Source: JALZCH01 sp036387315 (lineage in GTDB: Bacteria > Acidobacteriota > Blastocatellia > Pyrinomonadales > Pyrinomonadaceae). Taken from it: 64,000 nucleotides of DNA. Under the pieces are notes generated by a model. It did no database searches. It was not told the DNA's origin and saw only the letters and a program-made list of their open reading frames with translations. Below are positions 42,006 to 49,984 of the stretch, piece after piece. The stretch is from positions 1-64,000 of the forward strand of contig DASVTY010000026.1 in the NCBI GenBank assembly GCA_036387315.1, read 5' to 3'. A program made the position numbers and the translations under genes. Position 1 is the stretch's first letter; each line of letters starts with the position of its first letter.

Positions 42006-42560
42006 CTATTTGTCCTGTTCCAAAAGTTTGGTCGTTCCTTCCGTCACGCTGCCCGGACGACTCAAATCGAAAGTGTCGAGCGTTTTCCCCGCATTCTGCG
42101 GCGGAATATAAGCCGCCGCGGGAACGGATCGCTGCGGCGGCAGAGCATTTTTATTGCCCGCGCCCCGCATGGCTTTCTTATCTCTCATTTTCCGAATCGG
42201 ATTAAACTTCCCGGCATTCCGGCGGCGCGGCGCTTTTTTCAAAAATGCCATTGAGAAAACGAATATCAACAAACCGCCGAAAATACCGAGAGCCGCAAAA
42301 AATTGGGGAAGTCGGTTCGCTCCGGCGGCGGCTAAAACCGGGGCGAGGAAAAGCGTTAAGCTCAAAAACCAAATCAAAGCGAATTTCAAGCCGCGCGAGC
42401 GCGAAAGCCTGCCGTTCGGTTGTTTGCTCGCTTCTTCCAACTGCGGCAGATAGCCATTATGATCGAGTAGCTGCGCGACAACCTCGAACGAAAAGCCGCA
42501 CCGTGAGCAATACCTCATTTCTTCACTCGCCTGTTTCTGACCGCAACTTGGACAAAACAT
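42006..42560 (-). CDS. zinc-ribbon membrane protein
   Basis: 184 residues. N-terminal zinc ribbon 'MFCPSCGQKQASEEMRYCSRCG', two membrane helices at about 59-80 and 86-106, then a basic Pro/Asn-rich cytosolic tail. This is a common Acidobacteriota layout without known function. Single gene. Confidence 0.75.
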   Translation of the reverse strand: MFCPSCGQKQASEEMRYCSRCGFSFEVVAQLLDHNGYLPQLEEASKQPNGRLSRSRGLKFALIWFLSLTLFLAPVLAAAGANRLPQFFAALGIFGGLLIFVFSMAFLKKAPRRRNAGKFNPIRKMRDKKAMRGAGNKNALPPQRSVPAAAYIPPQNAGKTLDTFDLSRPGSVTEGTTKLLEQDK

Positions 42561-42776
42561 ATTTTTGAGATTCTAATTAACAAATTGCCGTTCAAAATTG
42601 ATTCCACCGGAAAATTTTTTAAGCAACTCGTCCTGAATTCATTTACGGCTGACTTACAATTTTGTTCAATAAGTCTAATTGAATGAATTTGATTATTTTA
42701 GATTGAGCAATTTCTATTTTCCCGGCATAGACATTTTCATACTCAATTTCGATGTTTTGATACAATTAAAATCATT

Positions 42777-43214
42777 ATGAACACGCACGAAAACATCATT
42801 GAGGATAATCGGGGAATTCGTGATTTGCTTTCCAACACAAAACGAATTGCGGTTTTAGGAATCAAAACCGAAGCGCAAACCGGACAGCCTGCGTTTTATG
42901 TGCCGCAATATATGCAGCGCGCAGGGTTTGAAATCGTGCCGGTTCCGGTTTATTACCCTGAAGCGACAGAGATTTTGGGGGCAAAGGTTTATCGAAAACT
43001 ATCTGAAATACCGGGCGAAATTGATTTGGTCAACGTCTTTCGCCGCCCTTCGGATATTCCGGCACACGTCGAAGACATTCTGGCGAAAAAGCCGAAAGCG
43101 GTTTGGTTTCAATCCGGCATCGTCAACGACGAAGCCGCCGAGACTTTAGCCGCAGCCGGAATCAAAGTCGTGCAAGACCGCTGCTTGATGGTAGAGCATC
43201 GAATGATTCGATAA
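42777..43214 (+). CDS. CoA-binding domain protein
   Basis: 145 residues, Rossmann-type CoA_binding_2 fold: 'RIAVLGIKTEAQTGQPAFYVPQYMQRAGFEIVPVPV' then 'DLVNVFRRPSDIPAHVEDIL' and 'KAVWFQSGIVNDEAAETL', ending 'DRCLMVEHRMI'. These small proteins resemble YccU and the N-part of succinyl-CoA synthetase alpha; role unknown. The VOC gene follows after 22 bp. Confidence 0.9.
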   Translation: MNTHENIIEDNRGIRDLLSNTKRIAVLGIKTEAQTGQPAFYVPQYMQRAGFEIVPVPVYYPEATEILGAKVYRKLSEIPGEIDLVNVFRRPSDIPAHVEDILAKKPKAVWFQSGIVNDEAAETLAAAGIKVVQDRCLMVEHRMIR

Positions 43215-43236
43215 AAAAAACCGAGAGTTTATATTT

Positions 43237-43650
43237 ATGCCAAAGCTGGATGCGGTGTTGGAAACCGCGCTTTATGTCGCAGATTTAAAACGCTCGATCT
43301 CGTTTTATCAAACCGTTTTTGAGCTTGAAACTTTGTTTGCAGACGAGCGTTTGTGCGCTTTGAACGTTTCGGATAAGCAGGTTCTGCTTTTGTTTTTAAA
43401 AGGCGCGTCGAACGAGCCGACGAATGCTTCCGGCGGCGTTATTCCTCCGCACGACGGCGACGGACAGCTTCACGTCGCATTTTCAATCGGGGCGAATGAA
43501 TTAAACGAATGGGAAAGCTGGCTGGCGCAAAACGGCATTTTAATCGAAAGCACGGTTCGATGGGCGCGCGGCGGGACGAGTCTGTATTTCCGCGACCCGG
43601 ACGGGCACTTGCTTGAATTGGTAACGCCCGGTTTGTGGACAATTTATTAG
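43237..43650 (+). CDS. VOC-family (glyoxalase-like) protein
   Basis: 137 residues. 'LETALYVADLKRSISFYQTVFELE' and 'RGGTSLYFRDPDGHLLELVTPG' are the paired VOC units with the metal Glu in the last. Substrate unknown. Probably cotranscribed with the CoA-binding protein. A terminator lies at 43770 beyond the stop. Confidence 0.87.
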   Translation: MPKLDAVLETALYVADLKRSISFYQTVFELETLFADERLCALNVSDKQVLLLFLKGASNEPTNASGGVIPPHDGDGQLHVAFSIGANELNEWESWLAQNGILIESTVRWARGGTSLYFRDPDGHLLELVTPGLWTIY

Positions 43651-43769
43651 CTTTTTGGAGCGTTCTACAATTTTTTCCCAAAGGTTAAATTCAAGAGGTT
43701 TTATTTTATAAAAGGTTGTTCGGAAAGCCTATGCTTTACAGGGTTTGGCTAAAAAAATTGATGTTCACA

Positions 43770-43807
43770 AGAAAAAGACCGCTTTCGATTGAAAGCGGTC
43801 TTTTTCT
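43770..43807. terminator. bidirectional 17-bp-stem terminator
   Basis: AGAAAAAGACCGCTTTC and its exact complement with GATT loop, between convergent genes 43237 and 43831. Confidence 0.9.
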
Positions 43808-43830
43808 CTAAAATAAAAATGTTGTAAAAA

Positions 43831-44079
43831 CTAGGCGGCGCGGCGGTCGTCTGAAGTTTCGGCAAAAACGCGGCGTCCGTTGAGCGCGTCGTCAATAATT
43901 TCGCGCAACGCTGAAGCGTCCGGGTTGACATCCATTTTGTCGCAGGCGCGCAAGTGGCGAATAATGCCTTCGGTCGCAATTTCAAGCGGGGCACCGTTTA
44001 ATTTGGAATAACGGCGAGCTTGAATATGGTCAATTTCCTGAATCCGCTCGTGCAGCGGCATAAAACGATTCTGAATCAC
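43831..44079 (-). CDS. small hypothetical protein
   Basis: 82 residues from GTG 44079, supported by AAAGGAG about 10 bp upstream; ATG 44061 is the alternative. Mostly helical ('LREIIDDALNGRRVFAE'), one Cys, no membrane helix. Not recognised. Confidence 0.5.
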   Translation of the reverse strand: MIQNRFMPLHERIQEIDHIQARRYSKLNGAPLEIATEGIIRHLRACDKMDVNPDASALREIIDDALNGRRVFAETSDDRRAA

Positions 44080-44319
44080 TTTTTTATCACTCCTTTATAG
44101 TTTGAATGCGTATTTATTCGGTTTTAAAACCGTTATATTTTATAACTAACTGTTAGATGTATTTAAGCCAGCCGCAAGATGTAGGTAAATTATCGAGCGC
44201 TGGCGCATGTTCCGGTTCGGACAAACAGGTCTGCTCTAAAGCCCTAACCTGAAATTCCTGCTCCTGAAAGATTTGAATGGTAACACACGAAATCGAGAAT
44301 GTCACGAACTTTTTTTTGG

Positions 44320-44337
44320 TGAATGAATATTCATTCA
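44320..44337. promoter_or_regulatory. perfect 18-bp palindrome, TetR/FadR-like operator
   Basis: TGAATGAATATTCATTCA is a complete dyad. It resembles the operator of Bacillus-type FadR (TetR family), which responds to acyl-CoA. It lies in the 310-bp gene-free stretch 44080-44389; no other feature is seen there. Confidence 0.45.
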
Positions 44338-44389
44338 TAAATCAGGCAAAACCGCAAATTTATTGTTTGATACGACTTGCAACCTCGAT

Positions 44390-44692
44390 TTAATCAAGTT
44401 CGAGCGGGTTTCTAAACGGCGTATCCGGCTCGCCTTCGGCGCGTTTAAAAGCGTCGCGGAATTTTTCTTCGAGCAGACGCTCGCGCTCTTTTTCGCGATT
44501 CATTTCCTGCGCGAAAATGTTTTCTCTGGCTTCTTTCTGCGCCGCCAGATTTTTTTGCAGCTCTTCAAACGAGCCGAGCTTTTTCCCTTTTTCTTCGTGC
44601 GAGAGAATCACTCCCGTCGCCGCGTCAACGGTTAATTTCGCTTCGCAGCACGGACAAATAATCGTCCAATTAGTTTTCGCTTCGTTTTCCAT
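44390..44692 (-). CDS. small zinc-ribbon hypothetical protein
   Basis: 100 residues. N-terminal 'WTIICPCCEAKLTVDAATGVILSHEEKG' gives one C-x2-C and a beta-hairpin of rubredoxin-like type, followed by a charged coiled coil ('EARENIFAQEMNREKERERLLEEKF'). Not recognised beyond that. It is 94 bp downstream of the lipoprotein gene, with that gene's terminator between them. Confidence 0.6.
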   Translation of the reverse strand: MENEAKTNWTIICPCCEAKLTVDAATGVILSHEEKGKKLGSFEELQKNLAAQKEARENIFAQEMNREKERERLLEEKFRDAFKRAEGEPDTPFRNPLELD

Positions 44693-44729
44693 ATTGGGAA
44701 CGCATTATAACAATCGAACTCGAAAAATT

Positions 44730-44765
44730 AAACGGCGAGTGAATTGGAATAATCGCTCGCCGTTT
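44730..44765 (-). terminator. terminator of lipoprotein gene 44787
   Basis: AAACGGCGAG...CTCGCCGTTT arms of 10 bp; on the minus strand followed by TAATTTTT. Confidence 0.75.
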
Positions 44766-44786
44766 TGATTGTTTGAATTTAACCGC

Positions 44787-45386
44787 TTATTGATTTTTTT
44801 GCGGCGCTCCGCGTTTTTCCAACTTCTGCTCGGATTGCGGCGCGGGCGGATTTTCAACTTTCGGATCGGGTTTTGCGGGCTGCGCGTTTTGGGCGACATG
44901 CAAAATTTCCGCCGCCGAAGCTGCCATCGGATTTCCCAAGACGTTTGGGGGCAATTCTTTGACTTGTCCGTTTCTCAAATAAACTTTGACGATTGTTTTC
45001 TTGTTCGCTACGTCCTGAATCCGCTCGACTTTGGCAAGCTCGGCGTTGTTTTTGAAAGTTCGCGTTTCAACCGGAAACTGTCCGAGGCTGATTGTAATTT
45101 CCGAATTATCCGGTGCCGGATTTGTAATATTCTGAACTTTAGCGTTTTTGGTCGGGTCTCCTTTCGCCATATTCGCATTTGCGGGCGCGTTCGGAATTCC
45201 CGGAACCGCCGAATTTGTCGCCGGCGACGCTGCGGGCGCGGTATTTGCAATCGGGTTTGAATTGCTTTGTAAAACGGCGACGTTTGAATTGGCGTTTGTT
45301 TCGCCGGGCGCGGTTGTCGTCGAGCACGCCGTCGCAACGGCTGAAAGCGACAACGCCGAAATTATTAAAAGATTTTTGCGTTTCAT
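44787..45386 (-). CDS. lipoprotein of unknown function
   Basis: 199 residues. Lipobox 'LSAVATAC' (Cys21). An Asn/Ala/Pro/Thr-rich disordered spacer of about 70 residues is followed by a small beta domain ('EITISLGQFPVETRTFKNNAELAKVERIQ...KTIVKVYLRNGQVKELP') and a Pro-rich tail. Exported and membrane-anchored; function unknown. Confidence 0.75.
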   Translation of the reverse strand: MKRKNLLIISALSLSAVATACSTTTAPGETNANSNVAVLQSNSNPIANTAPAASPATNSAVPGIPNAPANANMAKGDPTKNAKVQNITNPAPDNSEITISLGQFPVETRTFKNNAELAKVERIQDVANKKTIVKVYLRNGQVKELPPNVLGNPMAASAAEILHVAQNAQPAKPDPKVENPPAPQSEQKLEKRGAPQKNQ

Positions 45387-45480
45387 AGTAACTCCTCAAA
45401 ATGTAAAAAAATATCAGCTCAAAATAATGCGAAAAACTGGGCGCAAAAGCAATGAGCGAAACTTTACGAAGAACGTATTT

Positions 45481-46074
45481 TCACGATTTCGCTTGCAATC
45501 TATTTTGCAGATTTTGTTTTACCGCCTGCCATTCATCATCCAGAATGCTGAAATAAACCGTGTCGCGGAGTCGCCCGGAATCGGTAACGACGTGTTTTCG
45601 CAAAATTCCTTCTTCTTTTGCTCCAATCCGTAAAATCGCGCGGCGCGAACGCTCGTTTAAAGCGTCGGTTTTCAGTTCGACGCGATTGCAATTCCAGGTT
45701 TCAAAAGCATAGCGGAGCATCAAAAACTTTGCTTCGGTGTTGACAAAAGTGCGTTGAAAATCAAGCCCGATCCAAGTCCAGCCGATTTCGACTCGTTTGT
45801 TTGCAAGGTCAATGTTTCCGAAACGAGTCGAGCCGATTGCTTTGCCGGTTTCTTTCAAAACTGTTGCAAATGGCAAAGAAACTCCGCGACGCTGTTCATC
45901 AAGAGCAGTTTCGACGTAGTTTTGCAAATCTGCTTCGGTTTTGATTTGCTTTGGTGACCAGCGCCAAATTTCCTCATCGAATCCAATGGCGCATAAATCC
46001 GCATAATGTTTTTCGTATGACAAAGGCTCAAGTCTGACAAATTCGCCTTCGAGCGTAACAGGTTTAATTTCCAT
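45481..46074 (-). CDS. GNAT-family N-acetyltransferase (RimJ/RimL type)
   Basis: 197 residues from ATG 46074, where the conserved 'LEGEFVRLEPLSYEKH' opening begins; a longer frame extends upstream without support. 'AIGSTRFGNIDLANKRVEIGWTWIG' and 'NERSRRAILRIGAKEEGILRKHVV' are the RimJ/L acetyl-CoA and acceptor segments. Substrate not predictable. Confidence 0.88.
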   Translation of the reverse strand: MEIKPVTLEGEFVRLEPLSYEKHYADLCAIGFDEEIWRWSPKQIKTEADLQNYVETALDEQRRGVSLPFATVLKETGKAIGSTRFGNIDLANKRVEIGWTWIGLDFQRTFVNTEAKFLMLRYAFETWNCNRVELKTDALNERSRRAILRIGAKEEGILRKHVVTDSGRLRDTVYFSILDDEWQAVKQNLQNRLQAKS

Positions 46075-46294
46075 AAATAATAAAGAGCAGCGGCAGACTT
46101 TCTTATAAATACGATTATTATTCAAGCATTATAATTTAATTTCGCAGAAATATTAAAAAAAGTGCCGATGCAAATTTTAGCGGACTTGTAAAGTTACATC
46201 TCCTAATTTGTCAAAAAACTCGACCTTTTTTCTTCCGGCATTTTCAGAAAACGGTTTAAGAAAAAGCCCGAATTTTGCAAATCTTCTCCGGCAC

Positions 46295-46322
46295 TTTACT
46301 TGCGATAAAAAATGGTTATAAT
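46295..46322 (+). promoter_or_regulatory. sigma-70 promoter candidate for MNIO operon
   Basis: TTTACT-N16-TATAAT, the -10 perfect. It would give a leader of about 370 nt before ATG 46703. The 46075-46702 gap otherwise has only a weak hairpin (GCTTTTACAGCAAAAGC at about 46394) and no convincing gene. Confidence 0.45.
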
Positions 46323-46702
46323 CGGCTGGCATTAAATTAGGCGGAGAGTTCAACAGCTTAAAATGGGCATTGACATACTAGGTTCAGCGTCATGCTTTTA
46401 CAGCAAAAGCCTGCCCTCTTTTATCACGCTTTAGGAACATATAAAATTTTCTGAAAAAAACTTTGAGTGATGATAGTTTTTCCATTCTTTTGGGGCGTTG
46501 ATTAATTAAGCGGTTAAAAACACGAAAGGGCAAATACAGTTGTCTCAATTGAAACCGAACAGAGCGAAAAATGTTTGTGCCGGAATTCGACTGATTTCTC
46601 TTGATAAAGAGGGATAAACTGATAGCAGACATTAACTGAGTCAACTATATCAGCGCCTTAGTTTAACTCTCACAAAATGATTTCTAACACGAACGGAAGC
46701 AT

Positions 46703-48094
46703 ATGCAACTAACCAAATTTTTTAAAGACGAAACAAAAGTAACCCCGGAGAATCTTGGCGAAGCTATTCAGCAGGCAATTGAAATTGAAATTGCGACTAT
46801 TCCCGTTTATCTCTACACATATTATTCAGTCAACCGCGTGCCCGATCAGGACGCAATAAGCGGCGGATTGGCGCAGAAATTAACCGGCAATGGAATGTCT
46901 ATATCGGAAGCCAGACCTATCGCTTTAGACCTTTCCGCGCAGATTATGGTTTACGCCAACAAAGTGGGCGCGACGATTATGAGCGTGGTAATGGAAGAAA
47001 TGCTCCACATGGCGCTTTCATCCAATCTGAAACAGGCATTAATAGGCGCGCCGATTTTAACGGGCAGGTCGCCGTCGAAATATCCGGCGAGGCTTCCCGG
47101 TCACGAACCGGAATTCGACATTGATTTGGCGCCGTTTTCGTTAAAGCAATTGATGACCTTTCTCAAAATAGAAAGCCCGAAGCCTTTGCCCGCCGCCGCG
47201 CCGATGGCAATGCCCATACCTTATACGACAATCGGTCAGTTTTATGACGCGATAAAAGAGTGCATTGACACAAACGACCTGACTTATAATACCGAGCTTC
47301 CGCAGCTTGTTCCGGGTCAGCGTTATTATGCGCCAAATATGATAGATACCGTCTATTACAACAAGGAGCATAAACCGCAGTTTGTTGATGCCGACGACTC
47401 CGGCGATTTGATTCACGTCGTTGACAGGGCATCCGCCGGTAAAGCGATTGACCAGATTGTCGAACAGGGCGAAGGCAACGACGACAAAAATGTGAACCAC
47501 TTAAATGATAACGGTTCAGTAGACTGCGGAACGATAAAAAAAGCGGACTATGACGACCCGGACAGAGGAGAACTTTCACACTTTGAAAAATTTGCCCAGC
47601 TATATTGCGAATACAATACTTTGTCCGAGCAATTTCAGTCTTACGGTCTGGACGAAGAACTCAGCAGTTATTTTGTTTACAATTGTCCGACTAATCCGAC
47701 AACGGCGTCTTATCCCAAAGCCGACGGGTATCCCGACGGCACTCTACAGGCATTGTCAACGCTCCTGAACGGCGTCTATACATATCTGTTCGTTATGACG
47801 GAAGCCTGTTACAGACAGGAAAAAACCAACACGCAGTATGAGATATTTATGTTCGGCATTCATAAATCGATGATATTCATTCTCGATGCGCTGTGCGGCA
47901 CGATGTCGGGTTTGACTTACTCTTCAAACGGACAAACATATAATGCCGCTCCGACTTTCGAAAATTATCCGTTCGGTCTTTTATCAAGTCCGAAATCGCA
48001 GTTGATGGCGCTTTTTCAAAATGCCGTTGCATTATATCCGGGAATTTCGCGTCTCGGACAAAGAATAGACGCTTTGCCGGACGTAAAATTATAA
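46703..48094 (+). CDS. ferritin-like protein (VioB/iminophenyl-pyruvate dimer synthase domain)
   Basis: 463 residues. The N-terminal ferritin-like domain has metal-ligand candidates Glu27/Glu29 ('AIEIEIATIPVYLYTYYS') and Glu98/Glu99/His102 ('VMEEMLHMALSSN'), the pattern of the VioB-type ferritin-like domain. The 'TGRSPSKYPARLPGHEPEFDIDLAPF' segment also fits that group. The C-half is helical. First gene of an operon with a Cys-rich protein, an MNIO oxidase and DUF2063; it may supply another oxidative step or iron. Start ATG 46703 has CGGAAG upstream. Confidence 0.8.
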   Translation: MQLTKFFKDETKVTPENLGEAIQQAIEIEIATIPVYLYTYYSVNRVPDQDAISGGLAQKLTGNGMSISEARPIALDLSAQIMVYANKVGATIMSVVMEEMLHMALSSNLKQALIGAPILTGRSPSKYPARLPGHEPEFDIDLAPFSLKQLMTFLKIESPKPLPAAAPMAMPIPYTTIGQFYDAIKECIDTNDLTYNTELPQLVPGQRYYAPNMIDTVYYNKEHKPQFVDADDSGDLIHVVDRASAGKAIDQIVEQGEGNDDKNVNHLNDNGSVDCGTIKKADYDDPDRGELSHFEKFAQLYCEYNTLSEQFQSYGLDEELSSYFVYNCPTNPTTASYPKADGYPDGTLQALSTLLNGVYTYLFVMTEACYRQEKTNTQYEIFMFGIHKSMIFILDALCGTMSGLTYSSNGQTYNAAPTFENYPFGLLSSPKSQLMALFQNAVALYPGISRLGQRIDALPDVKL

Positions 48095-48127
48095 CTATTT
48101 TTATTTGACACAAAAACACAAACAATT

Positions 48128-49033
48128 ATGGACAATACAGAAGTTTCATCAACGGAAAATGGCTGCAGCGGAAGCGGTTGTTCCGCACCTGCGGAACAAG
48201 GTGTCAGAAGCTCAAAGCTCCGCGGCGGTATTTGTGGCGCACCGCCTGTGCCGTCAGCGCCGGTAGCGCCTCCTCCGAATACTGCGGTAACGACCGCGCC
48301 TCTGGAACTGCACGTCTGTATGGGATTAAATGCCTGCAAGGGTCACGACCGTTACGGCACAAATTCCTGCGCGGGCACAGGCTGGTGCGCAACGGCGGGC
48401 GTGCATGTTTGCCGCACGCTGAACAACTGTCGCGGGCAGGGCGGATGCGGTTTATACGGCTCTGACGAGGATGACGCCACGCCCGGCGCGAACGACTGCT
48501 CGGGACAGGGCGCCTGCGCCGTACCGATTCAGGCGGAACGCTTCAGCACGCAGGGCGCGAACAAAGGATTAAGCGTCTGGGTCCTGGCGCGTAAATTATT
48601 TGAAGAAAGAATGGAGAAAGCCAATCGCACTGTCGGAGCGTCGCCGTATCAATGCGGACCGCCTCAGGCGTGGCTGGTTGAAGCATTGGGCAGTTACGAT
48701 TCCTGCGGCAGCGCCGGTGATAAAGCCGGTACTTTCGGATTTAACAATCCTGCGAAAGATGCACAGGAGCTTTGCGAAAAAAGCCTGCATCCGATTCTTT
48801 GCGGTTCTGCAAAACAAAGCGGGGAGTCGGCTCATTGCGGCTCACCTCAAAATGATGAGACAGTACATTGCGGTTCGCCGGAAAAAAGCGCTGAATCAAC
48901 TCATTGCGGCAGCCCTGAAAATACCGGGACAAATCATTGTGGTTCGCCGGAAAAAACCAGCGAGGCAAATCTTTGCAGTTCGGCAAAGGAAAGCGACGAG
49001 ACAAACGGTTGCAGTGCTCCGAAAGAAAGTTAA
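48128..49033 (+). CDS. Cys-rich candidate precursor peptide for MNIO modification
   Basis: 301 residues, 22 Cys, no signal peptide seen. Region 62-135 has dense 'C-x-G-x-N-x-C' type units ('HVCMGLNACKGHDRYGTNSC', 'CRTLNNCRGQGGC', 'NDCSGQGAC') reminiscent of bufferin cores. Residues 140-223 are helical. From about residue 224 there are seven 11-12-residue units with Cys at 225, 237, 248, 260, 271, 283 and 295, four of them H-C-G-S-P. The stop codon abuts the ATG of the MNIO gene. I infer a multi-core RiPP or metal-binding substrate; no family was recognised. Confidence 0.75.
   Translation: MDNTEVSSTENGCSGSGCSAPAEQGVRSSKLRGGICGAPPVPSAPVAPPPNTAVTTAPLELHVCMGLNACKGHDRYGTNSCAGTGWCATAGVHVCRTLNNCRGQGGCGLYGSDEDDATPGANDCSGQGACAVPIQAERFSTQGANKGLSVWVLARKLFEERMEKANRTVGASPYQCGPPQAWLVEALGSYDSCGSAGDKAGTFGFNNPAKDAQELCEKSLHPILCGSAKQSGESAHCGSPQNDETVHCGSPEKSAESTHCGSPENTGTNHCGSPEKTSEANLCSSAKESDETNGCSAPKES
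48797..49030 (+). repeat. seven-unit Cys repeat within precursor gene
   Basis: In-frame repeats of 33-36 bp encode (H/L/G)-C-(G/S)-S-(P/A) followed by 6-8 polar residues. The units differ by many synonymous and non-synonymous bases, so they are not a recent slippage product. Confidence 0.8.
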
Positions 49034-49969
49034 ATGATGAGTAAAAAAGCCTCTCAAGAGTTTAATCCCGGTCTTGGGCTGGGATTAAGGAGCAAGCACT
49101 TTAATTATATTCTGGAGAATAATCCTCCGGTAGATTGGTTTGAAGTGATTTCGGAAAATTTTATGGATTCGGGCGGCAGACCGAGACAGGTTTTGCGCCG
49201 AATTGCCGAACGCTACCCCGTCGTTATGCACGGGGTTTCGCTTTCTATCGGCAGTACGGACGCCCTAAATACCGAATACCTGCGAAAGCTGAAGAATCTG
49301 GCTGCGGAAATCGAGCCTTTGTGGATCAGCGATCATTTATGCTGGACGGGAATCAACGGTCTCAACACGCACGATTTGCTTCCAGTTCCGCTAACGGAAG
49401 AATCTCTCAAACACATCTGCCGCCGCGTCAATCAGGTGCAGGATTTTCTGGAACGCCCGTTTGTTTTTGAAAATCCGAGCACATATCTGACCTTCAAACA
49501 ATCCACTATTACCGAGTGGGATTTTCTGCGATATATGACCGAGGAAACCGGCTGCCTGCTGCTGCTGGATGTAAATAACGTGTATGTATCGGGATTCAAT
49601 AACGATTTCGACCCTGCGCATTATATCAGGCAGATTCCGCACGACCGTGTTGTCCAGATGCATCTCGCCGGGCATCAGCACTGCGGCGATTATATTATTG
49701 ATACGCATGATAGACGTGTGACGCAAGATGTGTGGGAGCTTTTTACGCTGGCGTGGCAGTTAACCGGCGGCGCGGCGGCGACTTTGCTGGAATGGGACAG
49801 CAACATCCCGGATTTTGAAGACTATCTCGCCGAGTTGTTAAAAGCCAGAGATTTTATGAATGCATTTACTAAACAGCCGCGACAGGAACAAGTCGAACAT
49901 CACGGAGCTATGATCTCAAATCCGGTAGATTTTCTGGTTGCGGATGTGCAGTATGAATTCAGCAAATAA
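49034..49969 (+). CDS. DUF692 multinuclear nonheme iron oxidase (MNIO, BufB/MbnB-like)
   Basis: 311 residues, TIM-barrel DUF692. Metal-site residues are in place: Glu37 ('WFEVISEN'), His66 ('VMHGVSLSIGS'), Asp100-His101 ('SDHLCW'), His113 ('NTHDLLPVP'), Glu146 ('FENPSTYL'), Asp179 and Asn181-182 ('LLDVNNVYVS'), His210/His214 ('QMHLAGH'), Asp223/His225 ('DTHD') and Glu253 ('LEWD'). MNIOs oxidatively modify Cys or other residues of precursor peptides. Starts directly at the precursor's stop, so strongly coupled. Confidence 0.93.
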   Translation: MMSKKASQEFNPGLGLGLRSKHFNYILENNPPVDWFEVISENFMDSGGRPRQVLRRIAERYPVVMHGVSLSIGSTDALNTEYLRKLKNLAAEIEPLWISDHLCWTGINGLNTHDLLPVPLTEESLKHICRRVNQVQDFLERPFVFENPSTYLTFKQSTITEWDFLRYMTEETGCLLLLDVNNVYVSGFNNDFDPAHYIRQIPHDRVVQMHLAGHQHCGDYIIDTHDRRVTQDVWELFTLAWQLTGGAAATLLEWDSNIPDFEDYLAELLKARDFMNAFTKQPRQEQVEHHGAMISNPVDFLVADVQYEFSK

Positions 49970-49984
49970 GCTGCATCTTTTTTT

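Noticed and set aside
44153..44338. 61-codon minus-strand frame ending near 44153
   Set aside because: Its start lies inside the 18-bp palindrome, there is no RBS, and the sequence looks non-coding.
46390..46644. 84-codon minus-strand frame in the gap before the MNIO operon
   Set aside because: No RBS, no recognisable domain, and composition unlike neighbouring genes; considered as a transposase remnant but no motif supports it.
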